64,000 nucleotides of DNA from Ammoniphilus oxalaticus (GCF_003609605.1 NZ_MCHY01000009.1:427058-491057), one strand, 5' to 3'. Shown: positions 24,641 to 33,574, numbered from the stretch's first letter. Notes: generated by a model not told the origin, from the sequence alone. Numbers and translations are program-made.

Positions 24641-25345
24641 TTATTTTTGTACATATTCGATAAATGGAAAGTCGTCCTCATCCGCGATCACTTCCAGATC
24701 ATGCGGGACGCGCAGATAGATGATCTGATTATCGGCCCGATGCCAATGCTCTGATCCGACCCATTTTTCCTCCTCAGTAAATTGCCGAATCGTAAACTCG
24801 GGGAGGGTCAGCGCCAACTTAATGGTTTGGTTCAGGGCTGCAAAACGCAGGGCTTTTCCATCTGTATGATCATGTAGGGCGTAATGTCTCGGTTCAAGCT
24901 TGAAAGAAAAGTCATAGCCGTTCATAATAAACTTCCCTTGAAAAAGAAAGACTTCCAATTTATTATCGTTTTCCTCTTTCCTTTCCAAGAGCACGTTAAA
25001 AGAGCGGTCCTCACCTTCTGAAATGAGTTGCAATAAATCTTTTTGCCCTAAATCGAGCTCGCTTTGCTTCACTAAAAATGGTTGAGCGAGCGGTGAATCA
25101 AGTTGACCCACGCGTAAATCATCAAAAAGAGAACCCCAAGCATCACTGTCCAATTCTACCTTTTCCAACGTTTGATCGCTCACCGTAATAAACGGGATGG
25201 ACGCTGCTGCCAAAATAAGAATCCCGATATAACTAAACAGCAACCAATGCGTTACTTTTCTCGTTACCTTTCCAAATTTTAAAACGAATCCAAGCGGAAT
25301 CAATAACAAGAGCAAAAATGGGATAAGCATCGTTGTCAAAATCAT
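24641..25345 (-). CDS. Membrane-anchored protein B2 of the duplicated ABC cassette
   Basis: A 234-residue protein with two N-terminal hydrophobic helices (MILTTMLIPFLLLLLIPLGFVL and LLFSYIGILILAAASIPF) and an extracytoplasmic domain of about 170 residues. It is clearly paralogous in layout to the protein at 26086-26775 (both end in IYLRVP-type strands). ATG 25345 overlaps the stop of the preceding gene (ATGA) and has GGAGG 8 bases upstream. Its role is unknown; sensing or gating for the ABC system is a guess. Confidence 0.75.
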   Translation of the reverse strand: MILTTMLIPFLLLLLIPLGFVLKFGKVTRKVTHWLLFSYIGILILAAASIPFITVSDQTLEKVELDSDAWGSLFDDLRVGQLDSPLAQPFLVKQSELDLGQKDLLQLISEGEDRSFNVLLERKEENDNKLEVFLFQGKFIMNGYDFSFKLEPRHYALHDHTDGKALRFAALNQTIKLALTLPEFTIRQFTEEEKWVGSEHWHRADNQIIYLRVPHDLEVIADEDDFPFIEYVQK

Positions 25346-26073
25346 GATCTGACCTCCAATCGTTTCCAAATCCGAGTAGACACCGCAAAGAGAATCGTAA
25401 CCGTTGCGCTCGCTTTTATGGTAAATACAATTAAACTCGATTCGAATCCGTAAAATTGGACGATGTCCGCTGGCAGTGTAAAAGCGGGTGGAATCAATGA
25501 TCCGATAAATAAGATCGGGAAGATCCCAGCGAATAGTTTGTTAACTTGGACTAACGTTCCTACAAAATAGCCCAATGCGCCAAACAGGAGGACATATAAA
25601 AAAGTAGCGATCACACCAATTAATATCTCGACAAGCGCTACGTGAATCCCATAGAGTGGATCCTCCAACTGAATATACATAATGAATTTCAGTAAGTTTC
25701 CAGCCAAAAGGGAAAGGGCAGCCCCTAATAATGAAACGGTGACTAAAAATAAAACATTCGAAAGACTACTGCTTAGTCGGTTGGTTATAAACGTAAAATC
25801 ATGATAACGATACGCTTTTGTCGTAATCGTAATTGCCGTCGTGAATGCCCAAACCATCGTAAACACGATGATTAAATCCGCGGTATAATAATTCGCGTTA
25901 TAACTGAATCCGCTAGAAGAGCCTCCGCCGCTGGATACCACGCCACCCAATGAAAACAAAATAGCGAGCGCTTGAACAAACACGAGCGAACTCAATGCGT
26001 CAATGTTGGCCTTTAATTTATAGCGATATTGCTTTTTAACGGTTTCAGCTAGGCTTATCTTTGTTAAAGCCAT
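25342..26073 (-). CDS. ABC-2-like membrane protein A2 of the duplicated cassette
   Basis: A 243-residue protein with six predicted membrane helices. Its N-terminus (QYRYKLKANIDALSSL) is nearly identical to that of the protein at 26772-27497, showing tandem duplication. The second copy has a glycine- and serine-rich loop (SSGGGSSSG) after the first helix. It probably forms the transport channel with the ATPase encoded at 27460-28380. GGAGGGATC lies upstream of ATG 26073. Confidence 0.78.
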   Translation of the reverse strand: MALTKISLAETVKKQYRYKLKANIDALSSLVFVQALAILFSLGGVVSSGGGSSSGFSYNANYYTADLIIVFTMVWAFTTAITITTKAYRYHDFTFITNRLSSSLSNVLFLVTVSLLGAALSLLAGNLLKFIMYIQLEDPLYGIHVALVEILIGVIATFLYVLLFGALGYFVGTLVQVNKLFAGIFPILFIGSLIPPAFTLPADIVQFYGFESSLIVFTIKASATVTILFAVSTRIWKRLEVRS

Positions 26074-26085
26074 CGTTGATCCCTC

Positions 26086-26775
26086 CTATTTCTCAATCAT
26101 GTGGAGACGAATGTGTTCCCCTGCGCCGATCGATAGATCTGGCGGAATACGCAAATAAATGACTTGGCTACCACTCGTCACATGTGACATCTTCTTCGAG
26201 TCGCCTTTGATTTGTTTCAGTGGAAAGACATCGGAAATCAACCCAACCTTAAGATGTTGCTCATAAGGCATGGCGATGTACAAGTCGTTGTTCGTTTGCA
26301 AGTTGACTCGAAGCGGTTCAAGTTCATGAGAAAAATCGTAACCATCGATCCAAAGTCCCTCCGCATACATAAACACATCCAGTTTGCCGTCACTTTCCTT
26401 TTTTCTTTCAACATACACTAATGCGTCACCATAGCGACCAGACCAAACTATATCCATCGACTCCGTTTGCATCAGATCAATGCTTTTCTCCTCCAATAAA
26501 AAACTAGAATCGATCTGATCGAGCTGCCCGTTACTTAGTTTTGTATTTAACTGACTCCAAGCCTGATTCATCTCTAGCCGATCGACGCGTTCCAATTCCA
26601 AAGCGTTATTTTTAATAAACGGAGCGAGCGCGGTCGAGAGCAGAAGTACCCCTAAATAAATAGACAGCATCCAGTGTGTAAATTTGAGCGTTGTTTTTCC
26701 GATGCATGCGCGAACAATCATGAATAAGATGATGATTGGCAATAACAACGACAAGAAATTTGAGATTATCGTCAT
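26086..26775 (-). CDS. Membrane-anchored protein B1 of the duplicated ABC cassette
   Basis: A 229-residue protein with two N-terminal hydrophobic helices and an outer domain, paralogous to B2 (24641-25345). Shared landmarks are the second helix followed by an acidic stretch, the DVFMYAEG/EVFLFQGK strand, DGYDFS/NGYDFS and VIYLRIP/IIYLRVP. ATG 26775 overlaps the preceding stop (ATGA) with GGAGG upstream. It is co-transcribed and translationally coupled to A1. Confidence 0.75.
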   Translation of the reverse strand: MTIISNFLSLLLPIIILFMIVRACIGKTTLKFTHWMLSIYLGVLLLSTALAPFIKNNALELERVDRLEMNQAWSQLNTKLSNGQLDQIDSSFLLEEKSIDLMQTESMDIVWSGRYGDALVYVERKKESDGKLDVFMYAEGLWIDGYDFSHELEPLRVNLQTNNDLYIAMPYEQHLKVGLISDVFPLKQIKGDSKKMSHVTSGSQVIYLRIPPDLSIGAGEHIRLHMIEK

Positions 26776-27497
26776 GATTTAACCTCCAATCGATTCCAGA
26801 TCACCGTGGCAGCGGTGAAGAAAAGTGCGATCGTACAGAACACTTTTGCAGTAAGCAATGAAAATGTTGTTTCTTCGGTATAGAATTGAACCAGTTCAGA
26901 CGCGAAGGTTGCGTCCGTTAGAAACATCCCCACAATGAGAACAGGCAGAAGAATTCTCATTGCTTTATGCAGTTGAAACAGGCTCCCCACTAAATAACCG
27001 GTTGAACTGAATAGAAATACATATAAAAAGGTAACACAGTAAGCGATTAGGGTTTCAGTCCATACGGACGGCATGCTATACAGCTGAAAACCGAAAACAA
27101 CGCCTTGCGTGGCAACGAGAAAATTACCAGCCAGTAGGGCGGTGATGCTTCCAAGCAAGGTGGTTGTTGCTAGAAATAATAAATTCGATAGACTACTGCT
27201 CAGCCGATTGCTAATAAACGTGAAATCGTGATGTCGAAAGGGCTTGGTTGTGATCGTAATCGCGGACATGACTGCCCAAATAAATGTAAATAAAATGACG
27301 ATATCGGATGAAACGTATTTTAGTTTGACGCGTGTATGGAAAGAGTCCGATAAAATGTCGTTATAGCCAACGTATGAAAGAGCGACAGCGAGTAATTGAA
27401 TAAAAATGAGCGAACTCAACGCGTCAATATTCGCCTTCAGTTTATAGCGATACTGCTTTTTAATCGTCTGCGCCAGGCTCATTTCTATCAAAGACAT
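26772..27497 (-). CDS. ABC-2-like membrane protein A1 of the duplicated cassette
   Basis: A 241-residue protein with about six membrane helices, paralogous to A2. ATG 27497 is chosen because GGAGG lies 9 bases upstream; an earlier in-frame start at 27521 is in that ribosome binding region. The gene overlaps the 3' end of the ATPase gene by 38 bases. It likely pairs with A2 as a heterodimer, or each works with its B partner (inference). Confidence 0.78.
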   Translation of the reverse strand: MSLIEMSLAQTIKKQYRYKLKANIDALSSLIFIQLLAVALSYVGYNDILSDSFHTRVKLKYVSSDIVILFTFIWAVMSAITITTKPFRHHDFTFISNRLSSSLSNLLFLATTTLLGSITALLAGNFLVATQGVVFGFQLYSMPSVWTETLIAYCVTFLYVFLFSSTGYLVGSLFQLHKAMRILLPVLIVGMFLTDATFASELVQFYTEETTFSLLTAKVFCTIALFFTAATVIWNRLEVKS

Positions 27498-28380
27498 CGT
27501 CAATGCCTCCTTTCGTTTCACTCGTTAGGTAGACGCACAAATCACTCGCTTGCACAGCGGATAGTTCAAGTCCGTCTGTCCGAGCTCGATCAAGCGTTGA
27601 TTCGGAAAAAACATTTTTAACAACGGCGTAAAGGGTATTCGATCCAATCATCTTTTGGTGAATGATCTCGCGTCCATCGATAAATTCCAGCGCCGTTACT
27701 TTCGGTCCTTGGATGCCAATCGCCCATTCTTTTAAGTCGGAAATAGGCAGATGCAAATGTTTTTGTCCGTGATGGATGAGCAATACATCTTCCAATAGAT
27801 CTTCAATCTCATCGAGATGATGACTGGAGATGATGATCGTTCGCGGATGGGCGATGTAATCTTTAAGTAGCGCTCGATAAAAATCGGTCCGAACGGATGC
27901 GTCCATGCCAGTCGTCGGTTCATCAAAGATCGTTAACGGAGTTCGAGCGGCAAGCCCGATGATTGCGTTGAACGTGCTCGTTTTTCCTTTTGAAAGGCGG
28001 TTATGATAGTTTTTTGGATCAAAAGAGAAATAGTCGAACAAACGTTGGGCTAGCTGTTGATCCCAATTTGGATAAAAGCTTTCAGCGACTTGCAGCAATT
28101 CCCCAAGCGGCACGGCGGGCGGAAAGCTCATCTGGTCATCCACAAAAATAGAGTTGGCAGAGACGGTCAAGCTATCAAAAGGGCGTTCGTCAAACACCTT
28201 GACCTCACCGGATGTTTGTTTAATGAAACCTGCGATCATTTTTAGCAGCGTTGTTTTGCCCGCGCCATTGCGACCGATCAGCCCGGTAATTTTATCAGCT
28301 TCAATTTGAAAAGAGAGTTGATCTAGCGCTTTTTTTCTAAAGTATGTTTTTGTTAATTTTGAGCACTCGATTACGTTCAT
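27460..28380 (-). CDS. ABC transporter ATPase (YtrB-like)
   Basis: A 306-residue ATPase. Walker A GRNGAGKTT near residue 36, Walker B LTIFDEPTTG near 155 and the switch histidine in IISSHHLDEIEDL are intact. The signature motif is degenerate, LSKGKTST instead of LSGGQ. A 70-residue C-terminal extension follows. The arrangement GntR-ATPase-membrane proteins resembles the B. subtilis ytr operon, which responds to cell-wall antibiotics. ATG 28380 overlaps the GntR stop (ATGA). The substrate is unknown. Confidence 0.9.
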   Translation of the reverse strand: MNVIECSKLTKTYFRKKALDQLSFQIEADKITGLIGRNGAGKTTLLKMIAGFIKQTSGEVKVFDERPFDSLTVSANSIFVDDQMSFPPAVPLGELLQVAESFYPNWDQQLAQRLFDYFSFDPKNYHNRLSKGKTSTFNAIIGLAARTPLTIFDEPTTGMDASVRTDFYRALLKDYIAHPRTIIISSHHLDEIEDLLEDVLLIHHGQKHLHLPISDLKEWAIGIQGPKVTALEFIDGREIIHQKMIGSNTLYAVVKNVFSESTLDRARTDGLELSAVQASDLCVYLTSETKGGIDDVFDRNEPGADD

Positions 28381-28754
28381 CGCTCACATTCCTCCTTATA
28401 GATGTCCCGAATCATCGTTAGTAATTGTTCCTCGCTTACTTTTAGCCTTCTCGCCTCCAACACAACTTCGCGCGCTAAGCGACCCAATGTTCCCGTTTTT
28501 CGTTTCTTTCGGATCGCTTCTTTCGCCCCTTCAGAGACAAACATGCCGAGCCCTCTTTTTTTATACAAAATGTCCTCATCCGCAAGTAGATTGAGGCCCT
28601 TTGCCGCTGTTGCGGGGTTGATCGTGTACATCTCAGCTAACTGGTATTGGGAATAAACCCGTTCATCCGGCTTAAAATGACCGCTTAATATTTCAGATTC
28701 AATCCAATCCGCAACTTGCATGTAAATTGGCTTGGTGCTCTTTTTGTCCAGCAT
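28377..28754 (-). CDS. GntR-family regulator (YtrA subfamily)
   Basis: A 125-residue repressor-type protein with a winged helix (KPIYMQVADWIESEILSGHFKPDERVYSQYQLAEMYTIN..) and a short C-terminal dimerisation tail, as in YtrA rather than the larger FadR/HutC groups. GAGGAGGCGG precedes ATG 28754. It is first in an operon of at least six genes linked by ATGA overlaps. An inverted repeat near its promoter is a likely own operator. Confidence 0.92.
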   Translation of the reverse strand: MLDKKSTKPIYMQVADWIESEILSGHFKPDERVYSQYQLAEMYTINPATAAKGLNLLADEDILYKKRGLGMFVSEGAKEAIRKKRKTGTLGRLAREVVLEARRLKVSEEQLLTMIRDIYKEECER

Positions 28755-28781
28755 GATTTCCGCCTCCTCTCATGCCTAGTG

Positions 28782-28827
28782 CATTACTGTTGTAATGTAG
28801 TATATAGCGGACGGGGAAAGTTGGCAA
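28782..28827 (-). promoter_or_regulatory. Promoter and operator of the GntR-ABC operon
   Basis: On the minus strand TTGCCA (28822-28827), a 17-base spacer and TATACT (28799-28804) form a good sigma-A promoter. Just downstream CATTAC-4-GTAATG (28782-28797) is a perfect inverted repeat at the expected transcription start, well placed for repression by the GntR protein. Confidence 0.75.
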
Positions 28828-28893
28828 GCTTCGATTTGAATCGCGCTGTGCCTGTCGGTCGCTATGTACGGTAAAATAGGAGGTAAGATAAAC

Positions 28894-28995
28894 GTGGGAG
28901 GGACAATAGACAACTTGGCTGTTAGGGGTGTGACGGGAATCTTTGATGGGGTTAGCCGCGCTTGGAGAAAATGGATTGGTTTTTTTCGGGACTAG
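28894..28995 (+). CDS. 33-residue peptide with strong ribosome binding site
   Basis: GTG 28894 is 9 bases after AGGAGG. The peptide has an amphipathic look (GIFDGVSRAWRKWIGFF) with aromatic and basic residues and no cysteine. It is divergent from the GntR operon and lies 43 bases before the next small membrane protein gene. It could be a leader peptide or a small membrane-active protein. Function unknown. Confidence 0.4.
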   Translation: MGGTIDNLAVRGVTGIFDGVSRAWRKWIGFFRD

Positions 28996-29038
28996 TATTG
29001 CAACCGAAAAAGGATCGTTTGGGGGAGGGGTAAACGCG

Positions 29039-29230
29039 GTGAAAAGACATACTGTGATTGGCAGAATTCTATTTTGGATTGGACTTCTATGCTTTTTTCT
29101 TGGCTTAGGAATTTTTGATTACCTCTACATGCCTGAGAAACCACTAATCATTGTTGGGGTTGGAATCGCAATCATCATCACGGCAGACTTCTTTTTTCAG
29201 AAACCAAAAAAGGAAAGTGGAGGGGAGTAG
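29039..29230 (+). CDS. 63-residue two-helix membrane protein
   Basis: GTG 29039 has GGGGGAGGGG 8 bases upstream. Two hydrophobic helices (IGRILFWIGLLCFFLGLG and LIIVGVGIAIIITADFFF) are joined by a short loop (YLYMPEK) and followed by a basic and acidic tail. Similar tiny membrane proteins are common in Bacillales, but no family name is certain. It is followed directly by another small membrane protein frame. Confidence 0.6.
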   Translation: MKRHTVIGRILFWIGLLCFFLGLGIFDYLYMPEKPLIIVGVGIAIIITADFFFQKPKKESGGE

Positions 29231-29518
29231 ATCGGACTGTTATTATGGCCGTTTACGATCAGTTCGCTTATTTTTGCGGTCGTCGCTTTGTATTTTAAAA
29301 AGTCAAAGTACTTTGTCTTTGCCGCTTTACTGATTAGTCCAATGTCGTTATATTTGGCTGCAACACCGCTGTTTCGATGGTGGGGATTGACGCTTCCGAT
29401 CTTTTACCTAGTGACGGCGCTAACCCTTAGAAAAAATAAGAGGTGGTTAGCGGGTTTGTTGATGTTTCCAAACTTCGTGATCGTTGGTTGGCTTGGCTAT
29501 GTAGCGATCCTGGCTTGA
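29231..29518 (+). CDS. 95-residue membrane protein, apparent ATC start
   Basis: This protein (about four helices) shows continuous coding character from the codon right after the previous stop. It begins IGLLLWPFTISSLIF, which looks like a complete first helix. The first ordinary start in frame is TTG 29288, which would cut that helix away. ATC 29231 directly follows the TAG of the upstream gene and has GGAGGGG about 5 bases upstream. Either an ATC start or a mutated ATG is implied. Confidence 0.55.
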   Translation: MGLLLWPFTISSLIFAVVALYFKKSKYFVFAALLISPMSLYLAATPLFRWWGLTLPIFYLVTALTLRKNKRWLAGLLMFPNFVIVGWLGYVAILA

Positions 29519-29648
29519 ATTATTTGGATATCTCGGTCCATTCATGCGTTATATGTTATTGTCTCAATGAACGCCCGCACCGCTTGAAAAATGGGTTTCA
29601 TGGTCGCTCATTAATCATTAACGTCTTGCTATTATTCAAACTCCAATT

Positions 29649-29685
29649 AAAAAAGCTGAGATAAGTCACTTATCTCAGCTTTTTT
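29649..29685. terminator. Bidirectional terminator between the small membrane genes and pyrP
   Basis: AAGCTGAGATAA / TTATCTCAGCTT stem with a five-base loop, A-run on the left and T-run on the right; it serves the convergent pyrP operon as well. Confidence 0.9.
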
Positions 29686-29739
29686 CGGCATGGATAGATG
29701 CCATCCACAATATTCGATAATGAAGGGGGAGAATACCGT

Positions 29740-31146
29740 TTACGAACCAGTCTCCTCTAATTGTAAATCCGAATCCACGCCCTCCGCAGCTTCCGCAGGA
29801 GCTTCCCCGAAAGCAACTTCTTTGCCAGGTAACAAAGCGTGCAGCAAGATTCCTAAAAATGTAGCCATCGCAATGTTATCGATCGTAAGGTTGGCGATAA
29901 AATGGCGGATGGTGAAATCGTGAAATTCCAGTTTGAATCCGCCGATTCCTGTCACGAGAATGATTGCGGCGATGACCATGTTACGCTTTTCAGCGAAGTC
30001 AATTTTGTGTTCGACGTACATTCGCATCCCTTGCGCGGCAATCGTTCCGAATAGCACGATCGTCACACCGCCTAACACGGGTTCAGGAATCGTCATTAAG
30101 GCAGCCCCAATTTTCCCGATAAAAGCGAACGAGATTGCAAACACGGCAGCGAGGCCGATTACGTTGCGACTATACACTTTGGAAATCGCTAGCACCCCAA
30201 TATTTTCCCCATACGTCGTGTTTGGCGGTCCCCCGATAAAAGCGGCTAACGAGGTGGCAAGTCCATCGCCTAGCAACGTGCGGTGTAGCCCTGGATCTTT
30301 CATCAAATTCCGATTCATCACATTTCCTGTGACGAGCAAGTGACCGATGTGTTCCGCCAATGTGACGAACGCAACGGGCACAATAATCGCCGCGGCAATC
30401 CATGCGGACGGTGAAGTGAAAGCTTCGAACAGCTGCGTCGTAAGCATATGGTTATCAAACATATCTTTCGGAGGGACCAACCAAGCGGCATTCGTAATCT
30501 TTGCGAAGTCCAGCCATTCAGGGTGACGGATCGCCGTATACGCATACCCTGTCACCATCCCCGCTAAAATCGGAATGACCGATAAAAATCCTTTAAAGAA
30601 AACCATAAAAACGACCGTAGCAATCAATGTAATAAAAGCGACTTCGACCGCGGCAAGCGAATAAAGCGGATTATTCGGATCAGGAGAAAGCGGATCGTGC
30701 AACGCCCAGTTAACGGCAACGCCCGCGACGCTCAAACCAATCACGATAATGATCGAGCCAATCACGACGGGCGGCAGTAACCGATTGAGCCAATCGACAC
30801 CCGCTTTTGAAACGATCGCGGCGACGATCACGTACACCATCCCCGCTAATAAACAACCGAGCATGGCCGCCCCGTATCCCGCATCGCTTGCGGACACAGA
30901 AATAATTGGACCGATAAAAGCGAAGGAAGAGCCAAGGTAGTTGGGCACTTTCCCTTTTGTTAAAAAGATAAATAAGAGTGTTCCAAGTCCACTGGATAAA
31001 AGCGCGGCTTGGACATCGAGTCCAGTTAATAACGGTACGAGCACCGTGGCCCCGAACATCGCGAATAAATGTTGTAAACTTAACGGAACCCATTTTTGTA
31101 GTGGCGGGGTCTCATGTGTATCAATAAAATCTTTCGTTTTAGCCAT
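29740..31146 (-). CDS. pyrP: Uracil permease
   Basis: A 468-residue NCS2-family transporter with about 12-14 membrane helices. It begins with cytoplasmic PPLQKWVPLSLQHLFAMFGATVLVP, typical of UraA/PyrP. PNTTYGENIGVLAISKVYSR is the nucleobase-binding signature (about residues 305-325). ATG 31146 is preferred, with AAGGA 7 bases upstream; another ATG two codons earlier touches that site. It is the second gene of a two-gene operon with pyrR. The rest of the pyr operon is not in this window. Confidence 0.95.
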   Translation of the reverse strand: MAKTKDFIDTHETPPLQKWVPLSLQHLFAMFGATVLVPLLTGLDVQAALLSSGLGTLLFIFLTKGKVPNYLGSSFAFIGPIISVSASDAGYGAAMLGCLLAGMVYVIVAAIVSKAGVDWLNRLLPPVVIGSIIIVIGLSVAGVAVNWALHDPLSPDPNNPLYSLAAVEVAFITLIATVVFMVFFKGFLSVIPILAGMVTGYAYTAIRHPEWLDFAKITNAAWLVPPKDMFDNHMLTTQLFEAFTSPSAWIAAAIIVPVAFVTLAEHIGHLLVTGNVMNRNLMKDPGLHRTLLGDGLATSLAAFIGGPPNTTYGENIGVLAISKVYSRNVIGLAAVFAISFAFIGKIGAALMTIPEPVLGGVTIVLFGTIAAQGMRMYVEHKIDFAEKRNMVIAAIILVTGIGGFKLEFHDFTIRHFIANLTIDNIAMATFLGILLHALLPGKEVAFGEAPAEAAEGVDSDLQLEETGS

Positions 31147-31161
31147 GTTCATTCCTTCTTT

Positions 31162-31758
<597 letters not shown>

Positions 31759-31769
31759 CTAGGGTCGGC

Positions 31770-31808
31770 AAAAACAAAGAGCTCCCTGTCATCGTTGACA
31801 AGGAGCTC
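31770..31808 (-). terminator. Attenuator terminator in the pyrR leader
   Basis: Read on the minus strand, GAGCTCC...GGGAGCTC with an inner TTGTCA / TGACA stem is followed by TTTGTTTTT. Its location between the PyrR-binding segment and the pyrR start fits the attenuator of pyr leaders. Confidence 0.9.
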
Positions 31809-31871
31809 TACATTCGCTCATGCTACATAAACGGCTATCCCACAGCTGAATAAGCTTGGAATGCCTTGTAT

Positions 31872-31905
31872 CCGACGACCTTGCCAGCCTCACGGGACTG
31901 AGTTA
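31872..31905 (-). promoter_or_regulatory. PyrR-binding loop (anti-antiterminator)
   Basis: On the minus strand AGTCCCGTGAGGCT then GGCAAGG matches the conserved PyrR recognition pattern of Bacillales pyr leaders. It lies about 65 bases before the attenuator terminator, as needed for UMP-dependent attenuation. Confidence 0.85.
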
Positions 31906-31929
31906 AAGGTACTCTGTTCAATTGCACAC

Positions 31930-31959
31930 ATTATGTCATGCGCTCGCTTATTTTGTCAA
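31930..31959 (-). promoter_or_regulatory. Sigma-A promoter of pyrR-pyrP
   Basis: Minus-strand TTGACA (31954-31959) and CATAAT (31930-31935) are separated by 18 bases, giving a leader of about 200 bases to pyrR. Confidence 0.8.
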
Positions 31960-32060
31960 CTGGGTATCGATTTCCAGCCGACTGAGGGTCCTCCTTTTTT
32001 GCAAAAATATGATATGATACGACGTAAGAGAAATAATTTTTAACGATCGAAGGTGGGTAA

Positions 32061-33242
32061 ATGAAGAGGCTAAACCCAATGTTGCAACGCTTAGAACAAT
32101 TTTATGAAGAGATGGTTCAGTTGCGCCGCGAACTTCATATGTATCCCGAACTTTCTTTTCAGGAAGTCGAGACCCCGCGAAAAATTGCCGCCATTCATCG
32201 AGAGCTTGGTTTAGATGTACGGACAGAAGTTGGCGGACGAGGGGTTGTCGCTACTTTGCGCGGCGGAAAACCAGGACCGACAGTCGCATTGCGCGCAGAT
32301 TTTGATGCGTTGCCGATTCAAGACGAGAAAGAAGTGGATTATAAATCGCGGGTGCCAGGTGTGATGCACGCTTGCGGTCATGATCTACATACCGCAACAC
32401 TGATCGGGGTTGCTCGAGTGTTAGTCGAGCGCAAGGAAGAACTTGCTGGAAACGTCGTGTTTATTCACCAATTCGCTGAGGAGGTTTCGCCAGGCGGAGC
32501 CAAACCGATGATCGAAGATGGTTGTTTAGACGATGTCGATGTCATTTACGGTTACCATGTGTGGGCGGGCATTCCGTACGGGGAAGTGAGAGTGACGGAA
32601 GGATACATGATGGCTGCGGTCGACGATTTTATCATTCATATTGAAGGAAAAGGCGGACACGGAGCGACGCCTCATGTTACAGTCGACCCGATCGTAGTCG
32701 GTAGTCAGCTCGTGCTGAATTTGCAGCAAATCGTCAGTCGGCGTGTCGATCCATTGAAACCAGCTGTGTTAACCGTGGGTTCATTTGTGAGCGGAAATGC
32801 GTTTAACGTCATTCCGGGAACCGCTCAACTTAGAGGGACGATCCGTTCCTTTGATGACGATGTGCGAGCGTTGATGGAGCAAGCTTTAAAAGAAGTGACC
32901 GAGGCAACATGCCGAGCGGCGGGGGCTAAGGCGCGGATTGAGTTTTTGCGCGGATACCCAGCGGTTAACAATCATGCGGAACCGACCAAGTGGATTGAAG
33001 AAGCGGCGAAACCGATCGTCGGAGCGGATCAAGTCAAACCATTAACGCCCATTATGGGCGGCGAAGATTTTGCTTACTATTTGCAAAAAGTTCCTGGAAC
33101 GTTTTTCTTTGTCGGTGGAGAAAATTCGGAGCTGAACGCGGTTTACCCGCATCACCATCCGAAGTTTGACGTTGACGAACGAGCGATGATTATCGGTGGA
33201 AAAGTATTCCTAGCCGCTGTTGCTCGACATTTACTTAAATAA
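32061..33242 (+). CDS. M20-family amidohydrolase/aminoacylase
   Basis: A 393-residue metallopeptidase of the AmhX/HipO type, cleaving N-acyl amino acids. The metal site contains VMHACGHDLHTA (about residues 98-109) and the acidic HQFAEEVSPGG. The dimerisation domain includes GKGGHGATPHVTVDPI. The last metal ligand lies in HHHPKFDVDE. GAAGGTGG lies 4-11 bases before ATG 32061. The gene diverges from pyrR and is not in an operon; the substrate is not determined. Confidence 0.92.
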   Translation: MKRLNPMLQRLEQFYEEMVQLRRELHMYPELSFQEVETPRKIAAIHRELGLDVRTEVGGRGVVATLRGGKPGPTVALRADFDALPIQDEKEVDYKSRVPGVMHACGHDLHTATLIGVARVLVERKEELAGNVVFIHQFAEEVSPGGAKPMIEDGCLDDVDVIYGYHVWAGIPYGEVRVTEGYMMAAVDDFIIHIEGKGGHGATPHVTVDPIVVGSQLVLNLQQIVSRRVDPLKPAVLTVGSFVSGNAFNVIPGTAQLRGTIRSFDDDVRALMEQALKEVTEATCRAAGAKARIEFLRGYPAVNNHAEPTKWIEEAAKPIVGADQVKPLTPIMGGEDFAYYLQKVPGTFFFVGGENSELNAVYPHHHPKFDVDERAMIIGGKVFLAAVARHLLK

Positions 33243-33316
33243 AACCACTTTTTAGTTTTGTTTTTTGCGCTTTTTTCCCTATACTAAGGGTATCGACTTA
33301 AAGAGAGGTTTTATGG

Positions 33317-33574
33317 ATGGCAAATGAATTTAAAATTTGTGATGAGTGCCGGACGACAAATGTGAAAACGTTGCTCCCTCTGTTAAAACAGGTAGACCCC
33401 GAAGCGGAAATCGTCATGGGGTGCCAATCTTACTGCGGGATCGGACATAAAAAATTGTTTGCAATCATCAATGGCAGACATGTTACGGCTGTGACGGAAG
33501 AAGAGTTAGTGGACAAAGTGGATAAAGCGGTGAAACGAGCAGCAAGAAGGAAGAAGGTTTCCCCGACAACGTAA
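33317..33574 (+). CDS. DUF1450 family protein
   Basis: An 85-residue protein with CDECR near the N-terminus and MGCQSYCGIGHKKLFAIINGR in the middle, the pattern of the DUF1450 family (YuzB-like). Four cysteines could bind iron-sulfur or zinc, in a thioredoxin-like fold. The C-terminus is strongly basic. It has its own promoter-like pair TTGTTT-16-TATACT just upstream and a terminator after it. The biochemical role is unknown. Confidence 0.87.
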   Translation: MANEFKICDECRTTNVKTLLPLLKQVDPEAEIVMGCQSYCGIGHKKLFAIINGRHVTAVTEEELVDKVDKAVKRAARRKKVSPTT

